The notes: a model not told the origin generated them from the sequence alone. A stretch of 64,000 bases of DNA from an uncultured Pseudomonadota bacterium (GCA_903838705.1 CAILZL010000004.1:62001-126000); one strand, 5' to 3'. Counted from the stretch's first letter, positions 16,278 through 25,881 are shown. Numbers and translations: made by a program.

Positions 16278-17819
16278 TCACTGCCGCACAACGGAAGGTG
16301 CTTTCTTTTCCAACAAGAGGCGATTGACCTTGGCCAGGAATTCCAGTGGCTCAACAGGTTTACCAAGCAATTCACAATCAGCGGTGAGCGATACAGCAGA
16401 CGAGGTACACCGCGTAGTATCTCCCGTTACCAACACTGCCGGAACACTCCAGCCTGCCAGCTTGCGTATTTCTCCGATTACATTGATCCCGTTATCCCCT
16501 GCACCCAGCTGGTAGTCAGATACAATCAGATCAGGCAGGCACTGCTGTGAGTGAAGCAAATCCAGCGACTCACGCGTACTGGCTGCGGCAACCACCTGAT
16601 GTCCTTCCAGCTCCAGCAACATTCTGGTTGCAGTAGTCACACCCGGATCATCATCTACCAGCATGATCAGAGCGCTGGTGGCATGTGGAGCCGCCTTATC
16701 TGTAAAAGCGGGCTGAGCCAGTTCATGCGCAAGGCCGATGGGCACTTTGACCGAAAAGGTAGACCCCTTACCGGGAAATGACTCTAACTCAACAGGACAA
16801 TTAATCAGTTGCGCAATACGACGCACAATACCGAGCCCCAAGCCCAACCCATCCCGTTTCTGGCCTGCACGGGAGTCGACTTGATAAAAATCATCAAAAA
16901 TCGACTGCTGCTGATCAACTGGTATACCAATTCCGGTATCACATACATCAATACGCACATGTGTACTGTTCAGCAGATACTTGATCTCTATCAATCCCTT
17001 GCGGGTATAGCGGATAGCATTCGCCACCAGATTCTGGATGATCTGCTCGAGAAGACTGCTGTCGGTATGCACTACGGCATCACAATTTGGCACAACAAGA
17101 GTGAGCCCCTTGGCATTGGCCTGCTGCTCGAAGGATGCCCTGATATGCTGGAAAATAGCCTGAACAGAGCAGTCTTTAATATCAGGCCTGATAGAACCAG
17201 ACTCCAGCTTGCTGATGTCGAGCAATGCATTGATCAACTCAGACATCGAAGCCAGTGACTGCTGCTGCGTATTGACCGCGGAACGTGCAATAGGGTCGGT
17301 AGTAGTCTTCTCAAGAACAGAATTGAGAAGATTCAAAGTCTGCAACGGCTGGCGCAGGTCATGACTGGCGGCGGCAAGAAACTCGCCTTTGGCATGATTA
17401 GCCTTGTCAGCCTCAGCGCGAGCCTCTTCGAGCTGATGCAGAATCTGCTTATATTCTGTGATGTCACGAATCACACTTGATATCAGCAGACCATGCCCAG
17501 TCTCAAGCGGGCACAAACTGATGTCCACTGGAAATTCCGAACCATCACGTCGGCGGGCATAAAGATCCAGCCCCTTACCCATGGGACGAACAAGAAGGCT
17601 GGCAGCATATTTGCATCGATGTTCGGGATGGACTGAACGCAACTGTTCTGGCAACAGAACTTCAATCGTCTTACCCAGCAATTCATCGTGGGAGTAGCCA
17701 AACATATCTTCGGCACGGGCGTTCACAGAGACAATCTGACCGCTTTCATCAGCGACCACGAGCGCATCTGGCATGACATCAAACAGCGTCCTGACCTCTT
17801 TATCGGTCAACTGATCCAT
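16278..17819 (-). CDS. Cytoplasmic PAS-domain hybrid histidine kinase with receiver domain
   Basis: A 513-aa sensor kinase without TM helices. Order: PAS domain (about 8-125; FDVMPDALVVADESGQIVSVN, MFGYSHDELLG), a coiled linker, HisKA with the phospho-acceptor in AASHDLRQPLQTLNL, HATPase (N box; DTGIGIP; GLGLGIVRRIAQL) and a C-terminal REC domain (IMLVDDDPG, phospho-acceptor Asp in DLIVSDYQLGAG near 431, Lys in LLGKPVEPLEF). PAS sensing of a cytoplasmic signal such as redox state is likely. No partner regulator is adjacent, and the REC domain lacks an output domain. It is convergent with the stress cluster and divergent from polX, so it could regulate the island (inference). Confidence 0.93.
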   Translation of the reverse strand: MDQLTDKEVRTLFDVMPDALVVADESGQIVSVNARAEDMFGYSHDELLGKTIEVLLPEQLRSVHPEHRCKYAASLLVRPMGKGLDLYARRRDGSEFPVDISLCPLETGHGLLISSVIRDITEYKQILHQLEEARAEADKANHAKGEFLAAASHDLRQPLQTLNLLNSVLEKTTTDPIARSAVNTQQQSLASMSELINALLDISKLESGSIRPDIKDCSVQAIFQHIRASFEQQANAKGLTLVVPNCDAVVHTDSSLLEQIIQNLVANAIRYTRKGLIEIKYLLNSTHVRIDVCDTGIGIPVDQQQSIFDDFYQVDSRAGQKRDGLGLGLGIVRRIAQLINCPVELESFPGKGSTFSVKVPIGLAHELAQPAFTDKAAPHATSALIMLVDDDPGVTTATRMLLELEGHQVVAAASTRESLDLLHSQQCLPDLIVSDYQLGAGDNGINVIGEIRKLAGWSVPAVLVTGDTTRCTSSAVSLTADCELLGKPVEPLEFLAKVNRLLLEKKAPSVVRQ

Positions 17820-18035
17820 ATTGCACGCACCTGAAAGATTTTTATTCTTTCTGAATTGAGGGACTTATTGCTGAATTACATGGATAACAGCGTTTTTAAG
17901 CCAAGACAATAAAATTTACATTTAAAGCATAAATTCAGGGAATGCCTTACATGATCATGCCTTACCTGAATACTTAAGTGATTGCGAAATTCACGTATCT
18001 GTAAAAGCAGCAGAAATAATTATCATGATCAGATC

Positions 18036-19820
18036 ATGACTAGCACTCGTGCCTCCAAGTCAGATCCAATTAAAAAAGACCAGCCTCCTCTGCTGGCAGT
18101 ACACAACGAAGACATCGCGCTTGCATTTGATGAAATAGCCGATTTACTGGCTCTAACTGGCGAGAATCCATTCAGAATACGAGCCTATCGCCGTGCCGCT
18201 CAGGTTGTACGCAGCCTGCCACAGGAGCTGGCACCACGCATTGCCGCAGGTTTTGACCCTGACCTGCTGCCGGGAATCGGAGCGGATCTGGCAAATAAAA
18301 TTCGCGAACTGGTCAGCAGCGGTCACTTTCTGAAACTCGATCAATTACGAAGAAGTGTTCCGGCTGGCTTGCGAGAATTGTTAGCACTTCCTGGTATCGG
18401 CCCACAACGCGCACGCGCACTACACACAGCTCTGAACATCCAGAACCTCAGCGATCTGCGTCATGCACTGGCTTCGCATCAAGTTCGCAAGGTTGCAGGA
18501 TTCGGTGCAAAGTCCGAAGCACGACTTCAACAGGCGCTGGATCAGACAACGCTACGTCCATCTCGCATCCCCAGGCATATTGCCCGACAGTACGGCGAGG
18601 CCATTACGCATTACCTTACTTCCTTGACAGGAGTAACTCAGGTCACTCTGGCAGGCAGCTATCGCCGCGGCTGCGAAACAGTGGGTGATCTGGATATTGT
18701 GATGTGCGCTGACCGGGAACTGGATCTGTCGTCAGCATTATCCAGGTACAGTGAAACCTCCAGCTCACTGGTCACAGGTCCGACGCGTTGCACTATCTTG
18801 CTGCGCTGTGGTCTGCAGGTAGACATACGTCTGGTGCCCCCTGAAAGCTACGGTGCCGCACTTTATTACTTCACCGGCAGTAAGGCACATAATATTCACG
18901 TGCGGCGTCTGGCCAGTTCATCAGGACTCAAGATAAATGAATATGGTGTGTATCGTGGCAGGACACGTATTGCAGGTGACAGTGAAATATCCGTATTCAG
19001 TGCGGTTGGCCTGCCATTCATTGAAGCGGAGCTCCGCGAAGATCGAGGTGAAATTGCCGCAGGACTCGCTGGCAATCTGCCAGCATTGATCGAACGCAGC
19101 CAGCTGCTTGGCGACCTGCACGTGCATACCGGACGCACTGATGGCACTGCGACCATTGATGCAATGTCAGAGGCAGCACAGCGTGCCGGACTGCAATACA
19201 TAGCCATAACCGACCATGCCAAACATATTGGTCTGTTGCACGGACTGGATGCCACGGCACTGACCCGCCAGATTGACGAGATAGATGCCTATAATGCCAG
19301 TCAGAATCAATTGACAGTATTAAAGGGTATCGAAGCTGACGTCCTTGCGGACGGTACACTTTCACTGCCAGATCATATATTGAAGCAGCTGGACCTGGTG
19401 GTTGCTGCAGTACACGATCACTTCGACTTGCCGCGACGAAAACAGACTGACCGCCTGCTTCGCATGCTTGATAATCGTTACATCTCAATACTTGCTCATC
19501 CATCCACACGCCTGCTCACGCAGCGTAATGGTATTGACTGTAACTGGAATGAGATATTCCTGCGTGCTGCACAACGACCCTGTTATCTTGAACTAAACAG
19601 TCAGCCGTCAAGACTCGACCTTGATGACATACAAGTCAGAGAAGCAGCAGCCCAGGGTATATTGATAAGCATCGCCAGTGATGCACATGGCATCACTGAC
19701 TTTGCCAATCTCGACTACGGTCTGATTCAGGGAAGACGTGGCTGGCTAACCTCCACACAGGTGCTCAATACCCGTCCCCTCACCCAGCTGCGCAAACTGC
19801 TTCGCAATACTTTTCTGTAA
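18036..19820 (+). CDS. polX: DNA polymerase X family with C-terminal PHP domain
   Basis: A 594-aa bacterial PolX, a gap-filling repair polymerase. I start at the ATG at 18036; the frame is open from a TTG at 17982. An 8-kDa helix-hairpin-helix region (about 20-160; NPFRIRAYRRAA, LLPGIGADLANKI, LPGIGPQRARAL) precedes the nucleotidyltransferase palm with GSYRRGCETVGDLDIVM (about 206) and the third catalytic carboxylate in QVDIRLVPPESYG. The PHP domain begins near 359 (GDLHVHTGRTDG, ITDHAKH, AHPSTRLL, IASDAHG) and provides metal-dependent 3'-5' exonuclease or phosphoesterase activity. Length is slightly above the usual 570-580. It probably serves base-excision repair under stress. Confidence 0.94.
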   Translation: MTSTRASKSDPIKKDQPPLLAVHNEDIALAFDEIADLLALTGENPFRIRAYRRAAQVVRSLPQELAPRIAAGFDPDLLPGIGADLANKIRELVSSGHFLKLDQLRRSVPAGLRELLALPGIGPQRARALHTALNIQNLSDLRHALASHQVRKVAGFGAKSEARLQQALDQTTLRPSRIPRHIARQYGEAITHYLTSLTGVTQVTLAGSYRRGCETVGDLDIVMCADRELDLSSALSRYSETSSSLVTGPTRCTILLRCGLQVDIRLVPPESYGAALYYFTGSKAHNIHVRRLASSSGLKINEYGVYRGRTRIAGDSEISVFSAVGLPFIEAELREDRGEIAAGLAGNLPALIERSQLLGDLHVHTGRTDGTATIDAMSEAAQRAGLQYIAITDHAKHIGLLHGLDATALTRQIDEIDAYNASQNQLTVLKGIEADVLADGTLSLPDHILKQLDLVVAAVHDHFDLPRRKQTDRLLRMLDNRYISILAHPSTRLLTQRNGIDCNWNEIFLRAAQRPCYLELNSQPSRLDLDDIQVREAAAQGILISIASDAHGITDFANLDYGLIQGRRGWLTSTQVLNTRPLTQLRKLLRNTFL

Positions 19821-19851
19821 CATCACCTGAACTTGACTGGACAGCCTCAAG

Positions 19852-19889
19852 ACCACCCGCTCCACACACCAGACTGTGAAGCGGGCGGT
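19852..19889. terminator. Hairpin between polX and the convergent BON gene
   Basis: ACCACCCGCT (19852-19861) pairs with AGCGGGCGGT (19880-19889) with one A-C mismatch. It lies midway between the convergent stops and probably acts as a bidirectional terminator. Confidence 0.5.
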
Positions 19890-19910
19890 CAGGTATGCGT
19901 CAACAGTACA

Positions 19911-20573
19911 TCAGGCTCTTATAATCAGATGATCTTCCACCTTTGAAACGCCCGGTGCCGACCAGGCCGCTGTTTCTGCCTCCCACCGCTCCTGCCACGT
20001 CGGCACCTCACCTTCAAGCGTCACCGTACTGCCAGCTACAGCTACTCTGATCTTCTGTGCATCCAGATGCGCCTGCCGCTGAAAGGCACTTTCGATTTTT
20101 GATCTTACCTCTACAGATGAAACCTGTGCTTTCGGAGGACTGATTTCGATACTGTTGGAAATGCCGCGCACGCCACGCAAATAGCGTATTGCTCTCTCAG
20201 CGATATTTTTCTGGTACCACCAGTCAACCTTACCTCTGATCGTAATCCATCCGTCATGCACAGTCAGTTGTAACTTGTCCACTGGAATGGACACATTCGA
20301 CTTGAGCGCCGCTGTCGCAGCGGCAGCAATATCCGTGTCGCTTCGCTTAGCATCAAGAGGAAGGTTGATCTCGATTTCATTGGCCACCGCTTTAACACCT
20401 GCGACTGCCAATGCTGCCTTCTGCGCGGCCCAGCGATCCGGAAAAGCACCAACATGACCACTAAGTGTCACCACACCGTCCTTGACAGCAACACCGATCT
20501 TGCGGGAATCGAAACTTGGGTCCCAATCCAGCGCAGCTTCCACATCATCTCTGATTTGTCGATCTGATTTCAT
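19911..20573 (-). CDS. Triple BON-domain protein (OsmY-like)
   Basis: A 220-aa protein composed of three BON domains (about 3-72, 78-148, 150-218). Each shows the beta-alpha-beta pattern with a central VxLxGxV core: KDGVVTLSGHVGAF, HDGWITIRGKVDWW and AGSTVTLEGEVPTW. BON domains bind phospholipid or protein surfaces; OsmY-type members protect against osmotic shock. Unlike OsmY it has no signal peptide (MKSDRQIRDDVEAALDW), so it is predicted to be cytoplasmic. The start has GAGGA at a suitable distance. It is the last gene of the stress half of the island. Confidence 0.92.
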   Translation of the reverse strand: MKSDRQIRDDVEAALDWDPSFDSRKIGVAVKDGVVTLSGHVGAFPDRWAAQKAALAVAGVKAVANEIEINLPLDAKRSDTDIAAAATAALKSNVSIPVDKLQLTVHDGWITIRGKVDWWYQKNIAERAIRYLRGVRGISNSIEISPPKAQVSSVEVRSKIESAFQRQAHLDAQKIRVAVAGSTVTLEGEVPTWQERWEAETAAWSAPGVSKVEDHLIIRA

Positions 20574-20998
20574 GGCAATGTCCTCGTAAGTGAAATATGC
20601 ACCACATCAACGAATTTATTAGATAGCCAGTGTTCATGTACAAACACCACTACCCCATTGCATTTTTATACCACCGACAATTCCAGAACATTATCCGAAC
20701 TGATGCCTAACCAGAATCCAGTTGTACTTAAGTAAATACCGGTAATTCTCTCCTGCACTCCCATGAAGTTTTCAAGGCAATAAGAGCAGTGTCGCCATGA
20801 GGTCGCGAGCTTCAAGCAGCGTCAGACAGCCGGGGTATTCCTCATGCAGCAAGGTTACTTGCTGTCAAAATATTCACCATATTGACGGGTCAATTATCAC
20901 AATCCTGCACAAATATTAGATAGGATAGCCACCACAATAGTTGACCCGGTGAATTGCTGAATCCCGGGTAAAAGTCAGTCAGGATACAAGGCAGATAC
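20574..20998. other. Intergenic region upstream of hsdM
   Basis: 425 bases without a gene. It divides the stress half of the island from the type I RM half. It holds the palindrome at 20881-20894 and an imperfect inverted repeat TTGACCCGGTGAA at about 20942. No att-like sequence was seen here, so I have no evidence that the two halves are separate insertions. Confidence 0.5.
20881..20894. promoter_or_regulatory. Palindrome ATTGAC-GG-GTCAAT, candidate operator
   Basis: A perfect palindrome about 105 bases upstream of hsdM. With its flank CAT it matches the site at 7645-7657 upstream of the CBS gene. It could be an operator for expression of the RM genes. Confidence 0.35.
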
Positions 20999-22581
20999 AT
21001 GGCTCGTCAGAAGAACTCCAACAGCTCCAACGGTTCCACCGCCAACCTCGGGTTTGAAGCCAAGCTCTGGCTCACTGCCGACAAGCTGCGTAACAACATG
21101 GACGCAGCCGAGTACAAGCACGTGGTGCTGGGGCTGATCTTCCTCAAGTACATCTCGGACAGCTTTGAAGAACACCGCGCCAAGCTGCTGGCCGGTCAAG
21201 GCGACTATGCTGGTGCCAATCCTGAAGACCCCGACGAATACAAAGCCGAGAACGTGTTCTGGGTGCCCACCGATGCCCGCTGGTCACACCTGCAAGCCAA
21301 TGCCAAGCAACCCACCATCGGCAAGATCGTGGACGACGCCATGGTCGCCATCGAACGCGACAACCCGCGTCTGAAAGGTGTGCTGCCCAAAGACTACGCC
21401 CGCCCTGCGTTGGACAAACAGCGTCTTGGCGAACTCATCGACGTCATCGCCACCATCGAACTCACTGCCGCCAGCGAAGGTGAGCAATCGCATCGCTCGG
21501 TAGACTTACTGGGCCGCGTCTATGAATACTTTCTCACCCGCTTCGCCAGTGCTGAAGGCAAGAACGGCGGTCAGTTCTACACGCCTTCCTGCGTGGTGCG
21601 CACGCTGGTGGAAATGCTCGCACCCTACAAAGGCCGCATCTACGATCCTGCCTGCGGTTCGGGTGGTATGTTTGTGCAGTCCGAGAAGTTCGTGGAATCA
21701 CACGGCGGCAAGCTGGGCGACATCAGCATCTACGGCCAAGAAAGCAACGCCACCACGCGCCGTCTGGCCGTGATGAACCTCGCCATTCGCGGTATCGAAG
21801 CGGACTTCGGTCCGGAACAAGCAGACACTTTCAAGCGCGATCTGCATCCTGATCTGCGTGCCGACTTTGTCATTGCCAATCCGCCCTTCAACGACAGCGA
21901 CTGGTTTCGCAAAGACGACGACGTGCGCTGGCAATACGGCGTGCCGCCTAAGGGCAATGCCAACTTCGCCTGGGTACAGCACTTCATTCATCACCTGGCA
22001 CCCAATGGCTATGCCGGCTTTGTGTTAGCCAATGGCACATGTCATCCAATCAATCCGGTGAAGGCGACATCCGCAAAGCCCTGATCGAAGCCGATCTGGT
22101 GGACTGCATGGTCGCGTTACCAGGTCAGTTGTTTTACAGCACACAGATTCCGGTGTGCCTGTGGTTTGTCACGCGTAACAAACACGATGGCAAGCGTCGC
22201 GATCGTCGAAAACAAACCCTGTTCATCGATGCCCGCAAACTCGGCACTTTAATAGACCGTGTGCATCGCGAACTGACCGAAGACGACATCAACAAAATCA
22301 CCAGCACCTATCACGCATGGCGAGGTGATACCCAAGTCGCACAGACTTATGAGGACATCGCAGGCTTCTGTAAATCCGCCACACTGGAAGACATCGCTGC
22401 ACATGGCCACGTACTCACACCAGGCCGCTATGTAGGAGCAGAAGAAGTTGAAGAAGATGGCGAACCGTTCGAAGAAAAGATGCCGCGCTTAGTTACTGAA
22501 CTGAATGCGCAGTTTGAAGAATCAGCCAAACTGGAAGCACAAATCAAATCCAACCTGAAGGGATTGGGTTATGGCGGGTGA
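20999..22581 (+). pseudogene. hsdM: Type I RM methyltransferase subunit HsdM, frameshifted
   Basis: HsdM uses SAM to methylate adenine and forms the M2S methylase. The first frame (20999-22084) covers the HsdM N-terminal helical domain ([20 protein letters not shown]) and the catalytic core with [10 protein letters not shown] and the adenine-MTase NPPF motif ([12 protein letters not shown]). After FVLANG the frame is lost. The downstream frame, from ATG 22039, reads [20 protein letters not shown], the expected direct continuation. Family members read [14 protein letters not shown], so one base is missing near 22037-22038. The C-terminal part ending 22581 is otherwise intact. Either a real inactivating mutation or a sequence error; both halves are otherwise well conserved. 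Confidence 0.9.
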
Positions 22582-23902
22582 GTGGCAACACCAAGCACTC
22601 GAAAGAGTTGCCGAACTGAGTGGGGGTTACGCATTTAAAAGCGATGACTACTCGCAAGAAGGACGATTTGTCCTTCGTACTTTGAATATCAAAGATGACG
22701 GCTCAATCAATCGAGACGACGCAGTATATATACCGCTAGAACAATGTAGCCAGTACCAACGCTTTGAGTTGGAAGAGCATGACACACTGTTTGTAATGGT
22801 TGGAGCAACTCTTGGAAAGGTTGGTTATGTTCGCCGCGAAACACTTCCGGCCTTGTTAAACCAAAACATGTGGCGCATACGTGGACGAGAGGGTCTTTGT
22901 GACAAACGATATCTACAGTATGCGTTCCGTTATTCCGTTTCTAAGAATCTTGGATGGGCTTCAGGCAGCGCTCGCGATTTTGTCCGACGTGATGACTATA
23001 GGACCATGGAGATTCCAGTCCCTACTCTACCTCAACAAAAAGCCATCGCATCAATACTCGGCGCATTGGACGACAAGATCGAATTGAATCGCAAAATGAA
23101 CGTGACGCTGGAAGCCATGGCACGCGCACTGTTCAAAAGCTGGTTCGTGGACTTCGACCCCGTCCGCGCCAAACTCGATGGCCGCAAACCCATCGGCATG
23201 GACAACGCCACCGCAGCATTGTTTCCTGACTCGTTCGAAGACTCCGAACTTGGGCATATCCCACACGGTTGGCAGGTGAATAGCATTGATCAACTCGCTG
23301 AACGAGTCGCCATGGGACCATTTGGTTCAGACATCAAAGTCTCCACCTTCGTCCCCGAAGGCGTTCCGGTAATCAGTGGACAGCATCTTCGCGGCACGCT
23401 GCTAGATGACTCTGAGTTCAATTTCGTCTCCGTCGAACATGCTGACCGACTCAAGCGAACCAACGTACAAAGAGGCGATGTCATCTTTACCCATGCCGGC
23501 AGCATCGGCCAAGTCGCTTACATTCCAGAAACATCGCGATACGAACGCTACATCGTCTCCCAGCGACAATTCTACATGCGCTGCAATCGCGCCTTGGTCT
23601 CGCCGTTCTACATCACCTCGTATTTCCAGACGCCCGAAGGCCAGCACCGCCTCCTTGCCAACACTTCATCCACCGGCGTGCCGTCCATTTCTCAACCCGT
23701 GACTTACCTCAGACAGTTGAAGATGGTCGTGCCGCATCCAGCATTGCTGCAAGTCTTTGATAAGACGGTCGGCCAGATTCATCTCAAGATGGCGGATAAC
23801 GACCACCAATCCCGCACACTTGCCACCCTGCGCGACACGCTGCTGCCAAAGCTGCTGTCAGGAAGCCTGAGGGTTGACAGTAATCAGCTATTAACAGGAT
23901 GA
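22571..23902 (+). CDS. hsdS: Type I RM specificity subunit HsdS
   Basis: A 443-aa specificity subunit with two target recognition domains and central and distal conserved helical spacers. TRD1 spans about 5-160 ([19 protein letters not shown] to [20 protein letters not shown]) and TRD2 about 235-400 ([20 protein letters not shown] to [15 protein letters not shown]). The first spacer is [19 protein letters not shown] with the typical [14 protein letters not shown]. It determines the bipartite DNA target and bridges two HsdM and two HsdR subunits. It overlaps hsdM by 11 bases and the next gene by 4 (ATGA), so all were once one coupled operon. Confidence 0.95.
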   Translation: MAGEWQHQALERVAELSGGYAFKSDDYSQEGRFVLRTLNIKDDGSINRDDAVYIPLEQCSQYQRFELEEHDTLFVMVGATLGKVGYVRRETLPALLNQNMWRIRGREGLCDKRYLQYAFRYSVSKNLGWASGSARDFVRRDDYRTMEIPVPTLPQQKAIASILGALDDKIELNRKMNVTLEAMARALFKSWFVDFDPVRAKLDGRKPIGMDNATAALFPDSFEDSELGHIPHGWQVNSIDQLAERVAMGPFGSDIKVSTFVPEGVPVISGQHLRGTLLDDSEFNFVSVEHADRLKRTNVQRGDVIFTHAGSIGQVAYIPETSRYERYIVSQRQFYMRCNRALVSPFYITSYFQTPEGQHRLLANTSSTGVPSISQPVTYLRQLKMVVPHPALLQVFDKTVGQIHLKMADNDHQSRTLATLRDTLLPKLLSGSLRVDSNQLLTG

Positions 23903-25362
23903 GCAAAGAGGGAACCATGTCGATTAACCACGTTTTTACCAACCTACAAAGTGCACAGTCATTGTGGGGGCAGCTCTATGACTCGCTACGGCGACTTCAA
24001 TACGATACGGCATCACCAAGGCAGGTAATAAGTGAAGCGTCAGTAGACATCATGCACCGCAATGCACTATTGTTTTTCAATACATTGAATGCCATTCGTC
24101 CAGCATCAGAATCAGACCATAGCTGGGGGCTAATCGGGCTGCGTTCAGCTGAACTGAATTCAAACCTTTCAATGTTTATTTCTAATGTACAAGCTGTAAT
24201 AAACCAGCTCAACTCATATCAGCGCGAGAAACTCACTATCCGCGATGGCAACAACAACTTTTCTTGGCAGTTTTACGATGGACAGACAAGTCTTGCAAAC
24301 ACAGATGTCTCTACGCATTTTTCATCTGCCAATAGTGCTTTGCTCGCATTACTATCTATCGTTTCTATGCTACTACCGTTATGCAAAGCAAAATCAGTTG
24401 GGGACTTATCCGAACGGGCGCAGACTCTGGCAAGCACCGTCAGCGAGATAGAGGGCTACCGAAGTGAAGCACAGAAGCTAGCCAAAAGCACATCCACTGC
24501 CAATGAAAAAGCGAATGCATTCGCTGAGAAAATTCATGAATCACTTGTAACCGCTCAAACAATTCAATCATCCATACAAGCCGCCCAACAACAGGTGGAT
24601 AAGGAAAGTGCAGCAATAAATGCCTTAATAGCTCAAATTAAGAGCACCGGATCTAGTTCAGACACCTTGGAACAGCAGGTTGTTGGATACAAAAGTAAGT
24701 TCGAGGCATTCCAATCTCAGTTGGATGAACGACAGAAACAGTTCGCCAACTTCGAAACAAACATCAAAATTTCTGAAAAACTAAATGTCACCCGTGAAGC
24801 CGAAATCAACCGCCTCATTCAGAAGGCTGACTCAATGATTAAGGGAGCCACAACAGCAGGGCTTTCAAACAGCCTTGAAGAAACAAGAAGCATCTACGCT
24901 CGACGAATGTGGGGCGCTGCAGGCGGGTTTATCATTTCCATCTTTTTGTTGGCCGGATCAGCTATTCCACTCGCCGCACATTTATTGCCCGGGCTGTTTG
25001 GTGACTGGATAAAGATTACCTCGATTTCCCAAGAAGCAAGGGACTCTGCAGCAACTATCATCGGCAAAATCGTTCTGCTTTTGCCTTGCTCGTGGCTGTG
25101 CATGTTTTTCAGCAAGTCATTTAGTGAATTTTTTCACTTGGAACGTGAATACGCACACAAAGCCGCACTTGCAAAATCAGTAGAAGGATTTAAGCGTGAA
25201 GCTCCGGACTTTGAGCAGGTAATTACTACGGGAGTATTCGGTGAAATTCTGAATAACCCATCATCACGGAAGAGTCCAGAACCTGCCACCCACCCTATCT
25301 ATGAAGCTCTTACTAAACGCCTAGATGGATTCCTTTCTAAGAAGGTCACAGGCGAAAGCTAA
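23899..25362 (+). CDS. Unrecognised coiled-coil membrane protein inside the type I RM operon
   Basis: A 487-aa protein whose ATG overlaps the hsdS stop (ATGA). I recognise no family. Residues about 1-190 are helical (LWGQLYDSLRRLQYDTASPR) with a hydrophobic stretch near 150 (SALLALLSIVSMLLPLC). About 190-320 is a long Ala/Gln/Glu/Lys-rich coiled coil (EAQKLAKSTSTANEKANAFA; IQAAQQQVDKESAAINALIA). Two TM segments follow (AAGGFIISIFLLAGSAIPLA near 340-360; IVLLLPCSWLCMFFSKSF near 395), then a cytosolic tail. Its stop overlaps the original hsdR start (TAATG at 25360-25364). This indicates a permanent fourth operon member. A membrane anchor, or an effector coupled to restriction, are possibilities. 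Confidence 0.85.
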   Translation: MSKEGTMSINHVFTNLQSAQSLWGQLYDSLRRLQYDTASPRQVISEASVDIMHRNALLFFNTLNAIRPASESDHSWGLIGLRSAELNSNLSMFISNVQAVINQLNSYQREKLTIRDGNNNFSWQFYDGQTSLANTDVSTHFSSANSALLALLSIVSMLLPLCKAKSVGDLSERAQTLASTVSEIEGYRSEAQKLAKSTSTANEKANAFAEKIHESLVTAQTIQSSIQAAQQQVDKESAAINALIAQIKSTGSSSDTLEQQVVGYKSKFEAFQSQLDERQKQFANFETNIKISEKLNVTREAEINRLIQKADSMIKGATTAGLSNSLEETRSIYARRMWGAAGGFIISIFLLAGSAIPLAAHLLPGLFGDWIKITSISQEARDSAATIIGKIVLLLPCSWLCMFFSKSFSEFFHLEREYAHKAALAKSVEGFKREAPDFEQVITTGVFGEILNNPSSRKSPEPATHPIYEALTKRLDGFLSKKVTGES

Positions 25363-25523
25363 TGCCCATCACCGAATCCATCATCGAAGACGTCGCGCTC
25401 GAATGGCTTGCTGAGCTGGGCTATGCCATCGGCCATGGTTCGCACATTACTACAATTGCAATTAGCTTCGCGGATACCACAGCTCAATTCTGCCTGGTGC
25501 ATCTGGATGTTCTAAAACCTTAG
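25362..25523 (+). pseudogene. hsdR: Truncated hsdR 5' fragment, copy A
   Basis: The ATG at 25362 overlaps the previous stop (TAATG). It reads [20 protein letters not shown] then YAIGHGSH, which matches the N terminus of the full HsdR at 28035. After about 28 codons homology ends and an unrelated tail runs to TAG 25521-25523. The position, coupled to the operon, suggests this was the original hsdR start before module insertion. Confidence 0.8.
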
Positions 25524-25881
25524 TTGCTGATGGTCGATACACCTTAGCGATTAGCGGCGGATGATGCAGCGCCAGAAAATCCAGAATGCGCTTGCGGGTG
25601 GCGACGAAGGAATGGGCAAGCTGCGAATAAGGCACATGACCAATCATCACCAGCAACGTCACTTGATGTTCGATCACTGCCGCCAGTTCGTTCGGCTTGT
25701 AACGGATGCGGCCGTCGTGAGTGACAGCTACCCAACCGCGTTGGCCGATTTCTTGTAACCAGGTTTCGTCGGGGCAGTCCGGTGCAAAGTGATCGGCATG
25801 GCGTTCAACTTGCAAACCGGCGGCGGCCAGTATGTCCGGAAAGCGTTTACCGAGGTCCCTATCGGTAAAGAAGACTGTCAC
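25462..25881 (-). CDS. VapC45-like PIN-like toxin
   Basis: A 139-aa PIN-like protein. The opening MTVFFTDRDLGKRFPDIL, then PDETWLQEIGQRGWVAVTHD and RIRYKPNELAAV, match what I know of the VapC45 (Rv2019)/DUF5615-type PIN-like group. It has acidic residues at the expected metal-binding places (TDRD, HD). These act as RNases and toxins. It overlaps its partner at 25878-26561 by 4 bases and runs against the RM operon. Its 3' end overlaps the tail of hsdR fragment A. The toxin role rests on family and pairing, not on test. Confidence 0.8.
   Translation of the reverse strand: MTVFFTDRDLGKRFPDILAAAGLQVERHADHFAPDCPDETWLQEIGQRGWVAVTHDGRIRYKPNELAAVIEHQVTLLVMIGHVPYSQLAHSFVATRKRILDFLALHHPPLIAKVYRPSATKVLEHPDAPGRIELWYPRS

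Noticed and set aside
20574-20998. Second island boundary between the stress and RM halves
   Set aside because: No tRNA fragment, direct repeat or recombinase was found there, so one island is the simpler reading.
23051-23321. Several minus-strand ORFs inside hsdS
   Set aside because: They mirror the codon pattern of the real hsdS frame and lack independent support.
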